From positions 10,594,741 through 10,658,740 of the forward strand of contig NC_133224.1 of NCBI RefSeq assembly GCF_040436345.1: a DNA stretch of 64,000 nucleotides, read 5' to 3'. The position numbers and the translations under genes were made by a program. The notes beneath the pieces are model-generated. The model was not told where the DNA came from. It saw only the letters and a list, made by a program, of their open reading frames with translations, and did not search any database. The stretch is from Pagrus major (Eukaryota; Chordata; Actinopteri; Spariformes; Sparidae). Each line of letters starts with the position of its first letter. Position 1 is the stretch's first letter. Below are positions 47,201 to 55,916 of the stretch, in pieces.

Positions 47201-50200
47201 ATCCAAATATAATCCTCTGATCTAAAGCATGAGGGGGTGCTTAACATTATTCCTCCACCTCTCCAGGAGCCCTCTGAACGAAGATGTGTTCACGACACCG
47301 CCGGGCGGCGAGAGTAGGGTCACCACGCCCGACGTGGTTCAGCTAAGCGAGCAGATCCACCGGGTCCTGGTGCAGCCAGTGCACAGTGGCGGCTCTCAGG
47401 GCTACAGCTCGCTTGGTTCCAGCGGCTCGCGGGGCTCCCGCCGCTCACACCAACAGCACCTCAGTGCCTCGTCCAGCGACAGCAACGGCCCCGCCATGGA
47501 CGAGGCTGCTGCTGTGGTCGCTTCGCACAAACCGGTGAGTCTGTAGGAGATACTGTCAGACCAAAAACATAACATTTTCATAATCAATACACTTAAATAT
47601 CAAACATCCTGCTATTTCTCACAGCCATATCTTTTTAACAAGTCTGATAACAAGATCTTTTATTTTTCCAGATGACGTTCCAGCAGATCTGCAAAGATGT
47701 TCACATGGTCAAGACTAACGGACAGCAGATGTTTATCGAGTCCCGTAACCGGCCACCGCCTAGAAAAAACACCAGCGCAGGTAAAAGAAAAGGATAGCAA
47801 CAGATACTTTTGTGAATTTAAAGGGCTAGTAATTAACTATGATGTCAAAAAGACCTCAACAGTCATCTAAAGTCTCCATTTCCTCTCTTCATCCAGGCCC
47901 AGCAAGCATCAGAGCCATCAGCAGCGACCCAATCAGAGGTTTGATAGCCGACCTTACAAAGCCTCCCAAAGCTTTGGTCCCTGCACCACTTGTACAGAAG
48001 GAGGCTCCCACTGGCTACTCCTACCAGCAAATCAACTGTCTGGACAGCATCATAAGGTGTGTGTGTCTGTGTGCGTGTGCGCAAGCGAGCACTAGCCTAA
48101 AGCCTATCTCATCAGTTTTTAGTTATTGCTTCATTTAATACTAATCTATCGATAATTTGGCTCCACACAGGTACTTGGACAGCTGTAACATTCCTAACAC
48201 AGTCAAAAGGAAGTGCGGCTCATCCTCGTGCACCTCCACGTCGGATGAGGACAAACAGCACGAGGCCAGTGGCAACAACAAAGGTACTTTTTGAAATTTT
48301 AACTTGAAAGTAATTACATAGAATGAAAAATGTTGTTCTTGTTGTTTTTTGGTTTTTTTTACAGATCATTCTTGATCACCAATAAGCATGCCTGTTGTTG
48401 TGTCTGTAGTCAGTCTACAAATCCTGAGCTTGTTGAACTTGTTGTCTCTGCAGGTGGTTCAGTTAGCCTCGTAGGTGAACCACCTTCTCTGCCACCGCTC
48501 ACCATGGCCACAAAGGCAGAGAGTGTAGCCTCAGTCACGTCCCAGTGTAGCTTCAGCAGCACCATCGTGCATGTTGGAGACAAGAAGCCTCCTGAGTCAG
48601 GTGGGAACCATCAACACTCTCTGAACCATGTTAGCATTTGCTTTTCAGCAGGTTGTCTGTTTGAAACTATGAGGTGCTTGTATGTCTTAAAGGGACAGTT
48701 CACCCCCAGATAAAAAATACATATTTTCTGTGATGCTGATTATCCATCTAGACTTTTTTTGAGTTGCCGAGTTTTGGCGGTATCAGCAGTACCTCTGCCT
48801 TCTCTTGAAGATATTGGATGTAGGTGTCCCTTATGTTCTAAAGAAGTCAGACATCTCTTTAGCTGATGTCTCCAAAACTCTGCAACTCGCACAAACAATC
48901 TTGATGGATAAATAACACTACAAGGGTGAACTGTGCCTCTAACTTTATTTTAAAGACCTCCAAATAAATAAAGTATGGATTGGTTGATTTGAGCCTGAAA
49001 GAAGCCCTACTTATTCTGTTGACCAGTAACACTCTGATGCTGTTGTATTTTACCTTCCTTGCTTAATTTGAAAGAAACTGACCACAAAGTTTTTTTACTA
49101 GCTCAAAAGTCTTAAGAATTATCTTGCAGAAACCTGTAGCCGCATGATAAAACTGCAGATTGGAGGTAATCTGATTTATGCCTTTGTTTCTCGTCTTGGA
49201 AATTTTCTCCTTTAAGTTTCTTGGTGTCTGCTTTTTCTGCTTTACCCAAAGATTTGTCCTAAAGTTTCCTCTCTTTTGTGTCTTTTTATAAAGTCAGACT
49301 AAATAACTTTTGTTGGATAATGTTAAGTAGCTTAAATACAAAAGAGTCTTGAAGTCAGCAAACTAACAAATTACTGTCTTTCTTCCACTGTCTATATCTA
49401 TCTATCTATCCATCTATCTATCTAACATTAGCCACTATTAGCTACTGGTCATATCAGACCAAGTAAGGCTGTAGCAACAAAATCTAAGACTGAATGTTAT
49501 GTTATTGAATTTAACTTTTCATTTCTCAGAGGAAGAATGTGTCATTTCTTCTTTCTGGAGTTGCATCGTCTCAATTTAAATGCTTTAACATCTCTTCATG
49601 TTTCATCTCTATCAGACATCATCATGGAGGAGGCTCCCATGATTCCTATGCTCGCCACTCCTACAACTACCCTGACTCGTCCGGCCAGCGGACAGACACC
49701 TACCGCTAACGCGGCCATCACCTCTCCCCCTCCTCTTCCTCCCCCTCCCCCGCCACCTCCCCCTCCTCAAGCCACTCAGCCAGAGAGGGACAGTCGGAGA
49801 AGTGGGGGTGCTGGAGGAGGAGGTGGGGGAGGCCGGATGGGTCTGACGAAGGAGGTGCTCTCTGCCCACACCCAGCAAGAGGAGCAAGCGTTCCTTGACC
49901 GCTTCAAGGACCTCAGCAAGCTGCGCGTGTTCGACCAGACGGCGTCTTCAAATCTGCGCTGCCACACAGCTGCTGCCAACCCTCTGTCACGAGGTACACA
50001 CACTCACTCACTCACTCACTCACTCACTCACTCACTCAAAAATTGTGAAAATGTAGCTTAATTCAGTGTGTTCTTCTTTTCCCCAGGAGTGCGTTGTTCC
50101 CGTGATTACCCCGCTGCAGGAAGCAGCAACGGTCACAGACGTGGTCGTGGCGGTAAGAGACTCAAACACCAGGAGTCATCAGACCAACACAGCTCTCTGG

Positions 50201-52705
50201 GCCTGAGTGGGAGCCGCCAGGACCCCAGAACCAGCACAGCTCCCATGCCCCTCAACATGCCTCTCGGACCCCCAACAAACTCCTCTTCCTGGCCCTCTGT
50301 GGGCTCCCAGGCCAGCATTCCTGCTGCCCCTTTTGCTCCTGGTATGCTTCCAATCTACCCCGTTTACCCTCCACTTGCTCAGCCCTTCCCCCAGCCGGTC
50401 CCAGACCCGTCACGTTTCCCCCCGACCCAGATGGTGCCTCCCATGATGGCCTTCGTTCTGCCCAACTACATGTTCCCCCAGATGGGAGCACCCATCCCTC
50501 AGCCAGTCGCCAACCCCGGAAACTTCTACAATCCTAACTTCACGCACCCCGTCGCCATCTCATCTGCTCTCCCCACTGTCATTTCCAACCCCGTCCCCCT
50601 CCCAGCCACCGGCGCCCCATCTCGCAGCAGCACCCCCCAGTCCTACAGTCAGATCCCCGCTGAACGTGAGGGCGCAGAGTCTCCCCTCTTCCAGTCCCGC
50701 TGCTCCTCTCCTCTCAACCTGCTGCAGCTGGAAGAATCGCCAAGCAACCGGTTAGAGGTCGCAACAGCCCTGGCAGCATCACAGCAAGCCACGCCTTCTG
50801 TGCAGGGAGGTGTGGCCGGGGGACAGAGCTCAGCCAATCAAGGGATCTCTGATGATAACTCGAAGGAGAATGAGAATGTAAGTAAACGGACATTCAGAGT
50901 AGGATGTTGTCTTTATTTCATGGGATATATTAAAACGTTTTTCTTTTCCTCTCTTTTGCCCATCAGGGTGAAACTAATGAGTCCAACCAAGACGCCATGT
51001 CCACCTCCAGTGACCTGCTGGATATGCTGCTGCAGGAAGACTCCCGCTCAGGCACCGGCTCAGCCGCCTCTGGTTCAGGCTCCTCGGGCACAAGGTCCTC
51101 TGGTTCAGGCTCCGGGTCCAATGGCTGCAGCTCCTCTGGCACCAGCGGCACCAGTTAGTAGATTTTTTAGTCATTTTGGTCATTTAACAGTTGTGGGTCA
51201 CCCTGACAGAGATTTTACTTCAAAGTCACACTGCCTACTTTACACCGAGCCCCTCCTGGGTAATATATGTCAAGAGGCAATTTTCAAACATTTCCTTGAT
51301 AGAAAATGAATCAAATTCTAAAACCGTGGAGGAGATAAACTTAATAAAAAAAGAAGGATAATAGACATTGGGACACAACTACCTCTTCTAAGCAGGCAAA
51401 AAACAAACAGGAGAATGACTTAAATATGACTGAAATCAGAATCTGTGAGAAAATAGTGATACAAGTAAATTTTGAACTAATCACAAACAAACTCAAACTA
51501 AGACCTGACAAGTCTTCTCTCGTGTAATTCTCAATTTTTACTCCTTTGTTCCTCCATCCAGGTGGCAGCCACACCAGCAAGTACTTCGGCAGCATTGACT
51601 CGTCGGAGAACGACCATTCTCGCAAGCAGCCAGCAGGGGGCAGCAGTAGTGCTGGAGGAGATGGTGGAGAGGAGCAGTTTATCAAGTGCGTCCTGCAGGA
51701 CCCCATCTGGCTGCTGATGGCCAACACTGACGACAAGGTCATGATGACCTATCAGCTGCCTGTCAGGTACGACACAGCGATGAAAATGACACATTATAGA
51801 GGGAAACGTGTGTGCAAAGAAATTGAATTCAGAGCTTGAACATTCAAACTAGACCTGCAACCAATGTTTATTTTAAGTGTCATTGAATCCATTGGTTATT
51901 TTCTCAATTAGTTGTTTGGTCTAAAAAATGTTTCTGAAGGCTCAAGATAATGTCCTCAAGTGTCTTATTTTGTCCACAACCCAAATATATTCAGTTTACT
52001 GTCATATAGGAGTAAAGAAACCAGAAAATATTCACATTTAAGGAGCCAGAGTCTAATTCAAACACCTTCCATCCAACAGACATTCACCAGCTTGTTGGTA
52101 GAACTAGAAAGAATGCAAGTTGTTTACCTTTTTGTCCTGTGCCTTTGTAACAGGGACATGGAGACAGTGCTGCGAGAGGACCGTGAGGCCCTGAGGAGCA
52201 TGCAGAAACACCAGCCACGCTTCACCGAGGAACAGAAGAGGGAGCTGAGCCAGGTGCACCCCTGGATCCGCACAGGACGCCTTCCCCGAGCCATCAACAT
52301 CTCTGTAAGTGCACCACCGAAGCTCAACCCTGAACTATAGAAGGGTTAAAGTGTGAATTATTGTTTAGATGCATTAATTAAGCATGAATTTAAAAATTCC
52401 ACTGTTTCTTTCAGGGCTGCACGGGCTGCAAGTCTCCCTCCTTTGTGCCTCCCACCGCTCCATTTGACGTGGAGATCCACGAGATGGAGCTGTGCAATGT
52501 GCTGAAAGCTCAGGAGGACGGGAAGAGGAAGAAAAGCCTCTCAGAGACAGCCATGGATGAAGCTCACCCAGAGGAGGAAGAGGAGGAGGAGGAAGAGGAC
52601 GTGGAGGAGAAAGGAACCAAAACACAAGACGGCATCCAAGAGCTGCCAGCAGCAGAGGAGCAGAGAGTGACGGAGAAAGAAGAAAAGTCTCACATGACTC
52701 ACTAA
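43191..52705 (+). CDS. per1: Period circadian protein, PER1 type
   Basis: Coding exons: 43191-43597, 43703-43956, 44266-44387, 45096-45297, 45515-45709, 46335-46413, 46576-46682, 46898-47051, 47267-47534, 47672-47780, 47897-48056, 48171-48283, 48454-48600, 49616-49993, 50087-50877, 50967-51153, 51562-51766, 52154-52304, 52415-52705. All junctions are GT/AG with matching phase; the sum is 4,320 bases, 1,439 residues. PER1 is a repressor of CLOCK:BMAL transcription that acts with cryptochromes and casein kinase 1. Visible parts: beta-TrCP-type TSGCSS, leucine-rich export-like segment, PAS-A, PAS-B, CK1-binding block, serine-rich stability block, basic nuclear-import-like segment, Ser/Gly repeat and C-terminal cryptochrome-binding domain. 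It is about 150 residues longer than human PER1, mostly through low-complexity stretches. The paralogue (per1a or per1b) cannot be set from this window alone. Confidence 0.97.
43985..44112. mobile_element. 128-bp MITE, GTAACGCTTTATATTAAG family
   Basis: The ends GTAACGCTTTATATTAAG and CTTAAAACAAAGCGTTAC are inverted repeats with about three mismatches. It lies in the per1 intron between exons 43703-43956 and 44266-44387, only 28 bases after the donor. Non-coding. Confidence 0.75.
44189..44220. repeat. (AAT)n microsatellite in a per1 intron
   Basis: About ten pure units, ending about 45 bases upstream of the acceptor at 44265. Confidence 0.9.
44388..45095 (+). other. per1 intron
   Basis: No additional feature recognised beyond a T-rich run near 44487 and the acceptor pyrimidine tract at its end. 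Confidence 0.5.
45096..45709 (+). CDS. per1: per1 PAS-A exons
   Basis: Two exons encode residues of about 262-393: [54 protein letters not shown] and [11 protein letters not shown], ending [14 protein letters not shown]. These match vertebrate PER PAS-A, used for PER dimerisation. The preceding exon (44266-44387) supplies [14 protein letters not shown] and ITSEYTLKN. Confidence 0.96.
45710..46334 (+). other. per1 intron
   Basis: No repeat family or exon recognised. Confidence 0.5.
46335..47534 (+). CDS. per1: per1 PAS-B and PAC exons
   Basis: Four exons encode about residues 394-596: [71 protein letters not shown] and [20 protein letters not shown]. This is PER PAS-B plus the alphaE/PAC region. 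The last of the four then runs into [14 protein letters not shown] and a Ser/Gly/Arg-rich segment. Confidence 0.96.
47672..48283 (+). CDS. per1: per1 casein-kinase-1 binding block
   Basis: Three exons. [20 protein letters not shown] is the conserved post-PAS segment. [18 protein letters not shown] (about residues 674-691) matches the first CK1delta/epsilon-binding motif of PER1 and PER2. The run [15 protein letters not shown] follows. The intron after 48056 splits the Arg of IIRY. Confidence 0.93.
48454..48600 (+). CDS. per1: per1 FASP-type phosphoserine cluster and second CK1-binding motif
   Basis: The exon encodes [17 protein letters not shown] and [13 protein letters not shown]. It aligns with the human PER2 stretch whose Ser662 is altered in familial advanced sleep phase. 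The spaced serines here are about 750, 753, 756 and 759, keeping the S-x-x-S ladder used by CK1. In the known mechanism, phosphorylation here stabilises PER. Conservation implies the same switch, which is inferred. Confidence 0.93.
48689..48942. mobile_element. MITE with ends AAAGGGACAGTTCACC / GGTGAACTGTGCCTCT
   Basis: Inverted ends AAAGGGACAGTTCACC and GGTGAACTGTGCCTCT, with inner inverted TTATCCATCTAGA and TTGATGGATAA blocks. It is in the largest per1 internal intron (48601-49615). Non-coding; the family is common in teleosts (recalled). Confidence 0.7.
49391..49424. repeat. (CTAT)n microsatellite
   Basis: Tetranucleotide run with a CCAT interruption, in a per1 intron. Confidence 0.9.
49616..50877 (+). 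CDS. per1: per1 proline-rich middle exons with basic nuclear-import-like segment
   Basis: The first exon encodes [11 protein letters not shown], a Pro run of about ten ([14 protein letters not shown]), a Gly run and [20 protein letters not shown]. The second, the longest exon (791 bases), has a basic patch ([16 protein letters not shown]-like), a long Pro-rich part with [19 protein letters not shown], and [20 protein letters not shown], all matching PER1. The Pro and Gly runs come from CCN and GGN repeats and may vary in length. Confidence 0.93.
49997..50038. repeat. (CACT)n microsatellite at a per1 splice donor
   Basis: About nine CACT units starting three bases after the GT of the donor at 49994-49995, so the donor reads GAG|GTACACACACTC. 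It fills nearly half of a 93-base intron. Confidence 0.9.
50967..52705 (+). CDS. per1: per1 C-terminal exons: Ser/Gly repeat and cryptochrome-binding domain
   Basis: The first exon has [20 protein letters not shown] then a Ser/Gly-rich repeat. The next two carry [61 protein letters not shown] and [20 protein letters not shown], the PER cryptochrome-binding core. GCTGC in the last exon gives Cys1345 and Cys1348, the C-x-x-C spacing that in mouse PER2 shares a zinc ion with CRY. The last exon ends in a long Glu run and SHMTH. Confidence 0.94.
51853..52065 (+). repeat. 'ATTAATCGACTAATCG' family copy, left half
   Basis: CCTGCAACCAATGTTTATTT, TTGTTTGGTCTAAAAAATGT, CAAATATATTCAGTTTACTG and GAAACCAGAAAATATTCACA follow the family order; the right half is missing. 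It lies in a per1 intron. Confidence 0.7.
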
Positions 52706-53965
52706 GAGGGTGGCCAAAGATTAAAAACACTATCACGACCTTTCTCTGCTCATATGCAGAAAACGTGCATCTTCCAGCATTTTTTGTGCCCAAAACATCA
52801 TTTACACAGGGTGTAAAGTTGTTAGAAGTAGGGTTCGCTGGGACATCACGGTGCATATCGATTGAGACAACTTCCGTTAATTGTTGGACAGGTCAGGCAG
52901 GACACTTGGCCCGGTTAATTCTTCATCAGGTCCGACTTTGATGACAGCACACCGGGCATGACGTATGCCTCGGACACCACCAGGACATGCTCACTCAGTT
53001 TTAGAGAGTGAATCAGTACGTTCTTGGCATATTTATTTAACTTGTAAGATAATCAGGAGAACTAAGGTGAATGTGTTACAAAAAAAACAAAGGAAAAAAA
53101 AAAAGAGGCACCTTTTATATTAAGACGGATGTTCTTCACCACAGTGTCCTCCTTGATGTTTTAATCTTTCCTGGGCAGGGTTCAGCTCGAGAGGAAAGAA
53201 GGGAGTTTGAGCCACGGCTTCTCTTCTTGCTGAATGTTTCTGGGATCCTGCTCCCACCTCGATCGTGTCGCTCTCGAAGACTTTTTTAATGTAAAAAGGT
53301 TGTCCAGACTAAAGCGAATGCTACTTTCACCCACTAGATACAGTGTACAGTAAGAACCAGGTTTATTTTGTAAACATTGTGTATATTTTTATATTTTCAA
53401 TCCACTGCAAATAGAGAGAGTATAAATGCCCAAACAAGTGTCTATACTGTAAAAAGTAAGAAGGGTTGAAATCTTATCTGGCAGACAACACAATCAGTTC
53501 AGTCTCTGACGCAGAGATGTTTCTCATGACACTAGAAATCTAGTCGCTTTGTTGAGCAACACACAGTTCGCCAAGAGGCAAACCTGGACTTTAAAGGTTC
53601 CTCTTCGGCCGGGCATTAGTTCTCACAAACATCACTGACAGTATTCCCAAACGGCCAGCACTGTATGGAGCTGTGAAGCCTTCAGCTGAGCAAGAGCTTT
53701 TGTGTTGCCAGCGCTCGGTCACAGTTGTAAATGGATTTGAAAGAGGCGGACGTAACTCCAAAAAAAAAGAAGTCTTGAGTTTGGAGAGTGTTTACTATCT
53801 TTATTCCTCTCTGTCCCTTTCTCTTTCTCTGTGGCACTGTTCTGGTCATGTGATATCCTACAGTATGCTTTATGGCGTCAGTGGTGTCTGCAACAGTTTC
53901 TTAATATTTTTGTGAAAAATACTTTGTACAAAAAAAGACAATAAAATGACTATAAATGCCTTTAA
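52706..53965 (+). other. per1: per1 3' UTR
   Basis: Follows the TAA at 52703-52705 and runs to just past the AATAAA at 53940-53945, the first strong signal followed by no other gene. It contains CTGTAAAAAGTAAG and A-rich stretches. The end is inferred. Confidence 0.6.
53940..53945 (+). terminator. per1: per1 polyadenylation signal AATAAA
   Basis: AATAAA in GACAATAAAATGAC, preceded by ATACTTTGTACAAAAAAAGA and followed by GT-rich and T-rich sequence, about 1.2 kb after the stop codon. Confidence 0.6.
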
Positions 53966-54676
53966 ATGTGAAGTCCGATTTGTGCTTTTTTTTCTCCCCC
54001 CTGCAGTTAGTTTTATGATTACATCTCTCTACTGGCTATTTTTGTCGACGGGTGTTTTGCAGCAGTTGGCCTGGATACGCAGAAGTGTCCAGAATGAACT
54101 GGAAGCAGAGAGCAGATCAGGGCAGCTACTTTCTTTACTGAACCACAGTCTCCTTCTACTCAGCTGTGGTTTCCACCCAGAGCTTAAAAAAGACAAAAGG
54201 CATGCCATCGTTTGGACAAATGCAAAGCGGCCAAGTTGACTTCATTGCACTTTATGATTATAACGATGACGACAATGATTGTCATGTGCGTGGGGTATCT
54301 TGTTAGAGAGCTGATGTTAAAAAAAACTAGCTAGGGAGCTTTCTTAGTCCCCTTTTCAAGCATTAGAACTTACTTTTTTTAAACAATAATGATGGGCCTT
54401 TTCCTGCCAAAACAATATACATTTTTCTCCAGAATTCAGCATATTTCAAGTCTTCCATATTTACTTTTATACGTCCAGTCTGAGCTCTGTTCTGGGTGAA
54501 CCTGCTGTATATTTTCATTCTTTCCTACATTTAAACTGAGCTCCTTCACTGGGCTTTTCCACCGTCATGAATTCTGTAGAAAGGAATTTAATCTTCATAA
54601 TAACCTCACAGTTAACAAATTACTTGTGTGCACCCGGGTAGGTTTCAAAAATGTGCCCTTTATCCCTTAAAGTGCC

Positions 54677-54991
54677 TTAAAGGGCCACTATGTAGTTTTG
54701 GAGAACAAATTCAAACTCAGAATTTTAATATTTACAATATTAATGAGGTACAAACTTAGAAATATTTATGTTTTCTATAACTGAATAAAAGAGCTGTTCT
54801 CAGAGGAAAATAAGGTCCCCAGAACACTGTTTGAAGCTAGAAAGGTGGCAGGGTCCGCCACATATAAACAGGTAAAGTAAAACAGTGAAAACTGTGTTGT
54901 CCTTTAAGGTCAGTTTGTTTATTCAGTTTATTTAGGCATAAAAAAAAAAATCAGCCAATGAAGATCTTTTTCTTCTGATTAAAATTTCTTC
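54677..54991 (+). mobile_element. MITE copy, TAAAGG-CACTAT-TAG family, right end lost
   Basis: Same block order as 26936-27298: AGTTTTGGAGAACAAATTCA, GAGCTGTTCTCAGAGGAAAA, GGCAGGGTCCGCCACATATA and AATGAAGATCTTTTTCTTCT. The right terminal repeat is degenerate. It is in the per1-pcolce spacer. Confidence 0.75.
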
Positions 54992-55194
54992 TTACTAAGG
55001 CTAAGTTTTCCTCCTGAGGTTACGAAGCAGAATCATAAAGCCCCAGGTAGCATGAAAATGTGTCTGCCTATTTATTTATTTCTAAAGATTTATAGCTTGT
55101 GTGAAATGGTCTTGGGGTCCCAGGCAAATTTGCATCTAGTTGCATCATTCCATTCATTTTCTTACAATCTCGTTGCCTAAAATGAGCTTTGCCT

Positions 55195-55350
55195 TGTGTC
55201 TGAACACACAGCGAGATTCATCCTCTGAAGACTACGACTGTACAAAATTTTCAAAAAGTCTTTAGGATTCATCCTCTGGGGATCATGAACGTCTGTAAAG
55301 AATCTCATGGCAATCCGTCCGATGATTGTTGAGATTCTTCTGTCGACATT
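55195..55350 (+). repeat. Dispersed repeat, GGATTCATCCTCTGGGGA family
   Basis: ATTCATCCTCTG occurs twice (near 55216 and 55267). The second is followed by GGGATCATGAACGTCTGTAA and CATGGCAATCCGTCCGATGA, a common fish repeat (recalled). Confidence 0.5.
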
Positions 55351-55674
55351 GCCGAACACAGATTCCTCGCTGCTAGCGTGGCTAACAAAAGCGCGGCTTG
55401 TAGCAGGCAGTGCAGTGAAGAGGTCAGTATACACACATGCAACAGTGGCACTCTGTCCATTAGCGCGCACACCTGCAGAAACATACATTCTCCATATACT
55501 CCACTGCCTGTTCAACAACAACACAGAGGTGGAACATAACAAGCACACTGTACTCTGAGCTGTATATACATTGCTTTTGGCCGTGGGTCAGCGTACAGTG
55601 TAATTAATGTTGTTGCCCCTGTTAACCTGTGTCAAACAGCCTTCTGTCCTCTCCAGATCACACTCATTCACCTT

Positions 55675-55810
55675 TTTTTTCCTCCTCACCCATCACTTCC
55701 CTCCTCTTCCTCTCTCCCCTCCCCTTTTGAACCTTGCGTCTTTCCACGCCTCAGTCTCATTCTCCCTCCTTCCTCCCTCCTGCCTCTTCTTCTCCTCTCC
55801 CGTCTTTTCT
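55675..55810 (+). promoter_or_regulatory. Long pyrimidine tract upstream of pcolce
   Basis: About 135 bases that are almost all C and T on the plus strand, with few interruptions, ending 21 bases before the pcolce start codon. It probably covers core promoter and 5' UTR. Such tracts can act in TATA-less promoters, in translation, or form triplex DNA; nothing here decides which. Confidence 0.4.
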
Positions 55811-55830
55811 GGAACTCGGAGGAGAGCAGG

Positions 55831-55916
55831 ATGGAGGACAGGGTGTGGACAGTGTGCCTTCTTGTCACTCTGACACTGGGATGGACTGAGGCTCAGAGTC
55901 AGACCAACTACACAAG
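55831..55916 (+). CDS. pcolce: pcolce exon 1, signal peptide
   Basis: [18 protein letters not shown] is a hydrophobic signal peptide with likely cleavage after TEA (residue 21). QTNYTR follows, with an N-glycosylation sequon at Asn26, also present in human PCOLCE. Donor ACAAG|GTAAGC. Confidence 0.93.

Larger units (their letters stand above)
53966..55674. other. per1-pcolce spacer
   Basis: No gene. Holds the repeats at 54677 and 55195. No TATA or CpG-rich promoter was recognised close to pcolce beyond the pyrimidine tract. Confidence 0.5.

Noticed and set aside
49391..50038. Evenly spaced short repeats, considered as a CRISPR array
   Set aside because: They are simple tetranucleotide microsatellites with no spacers, in a vertebrate intron.
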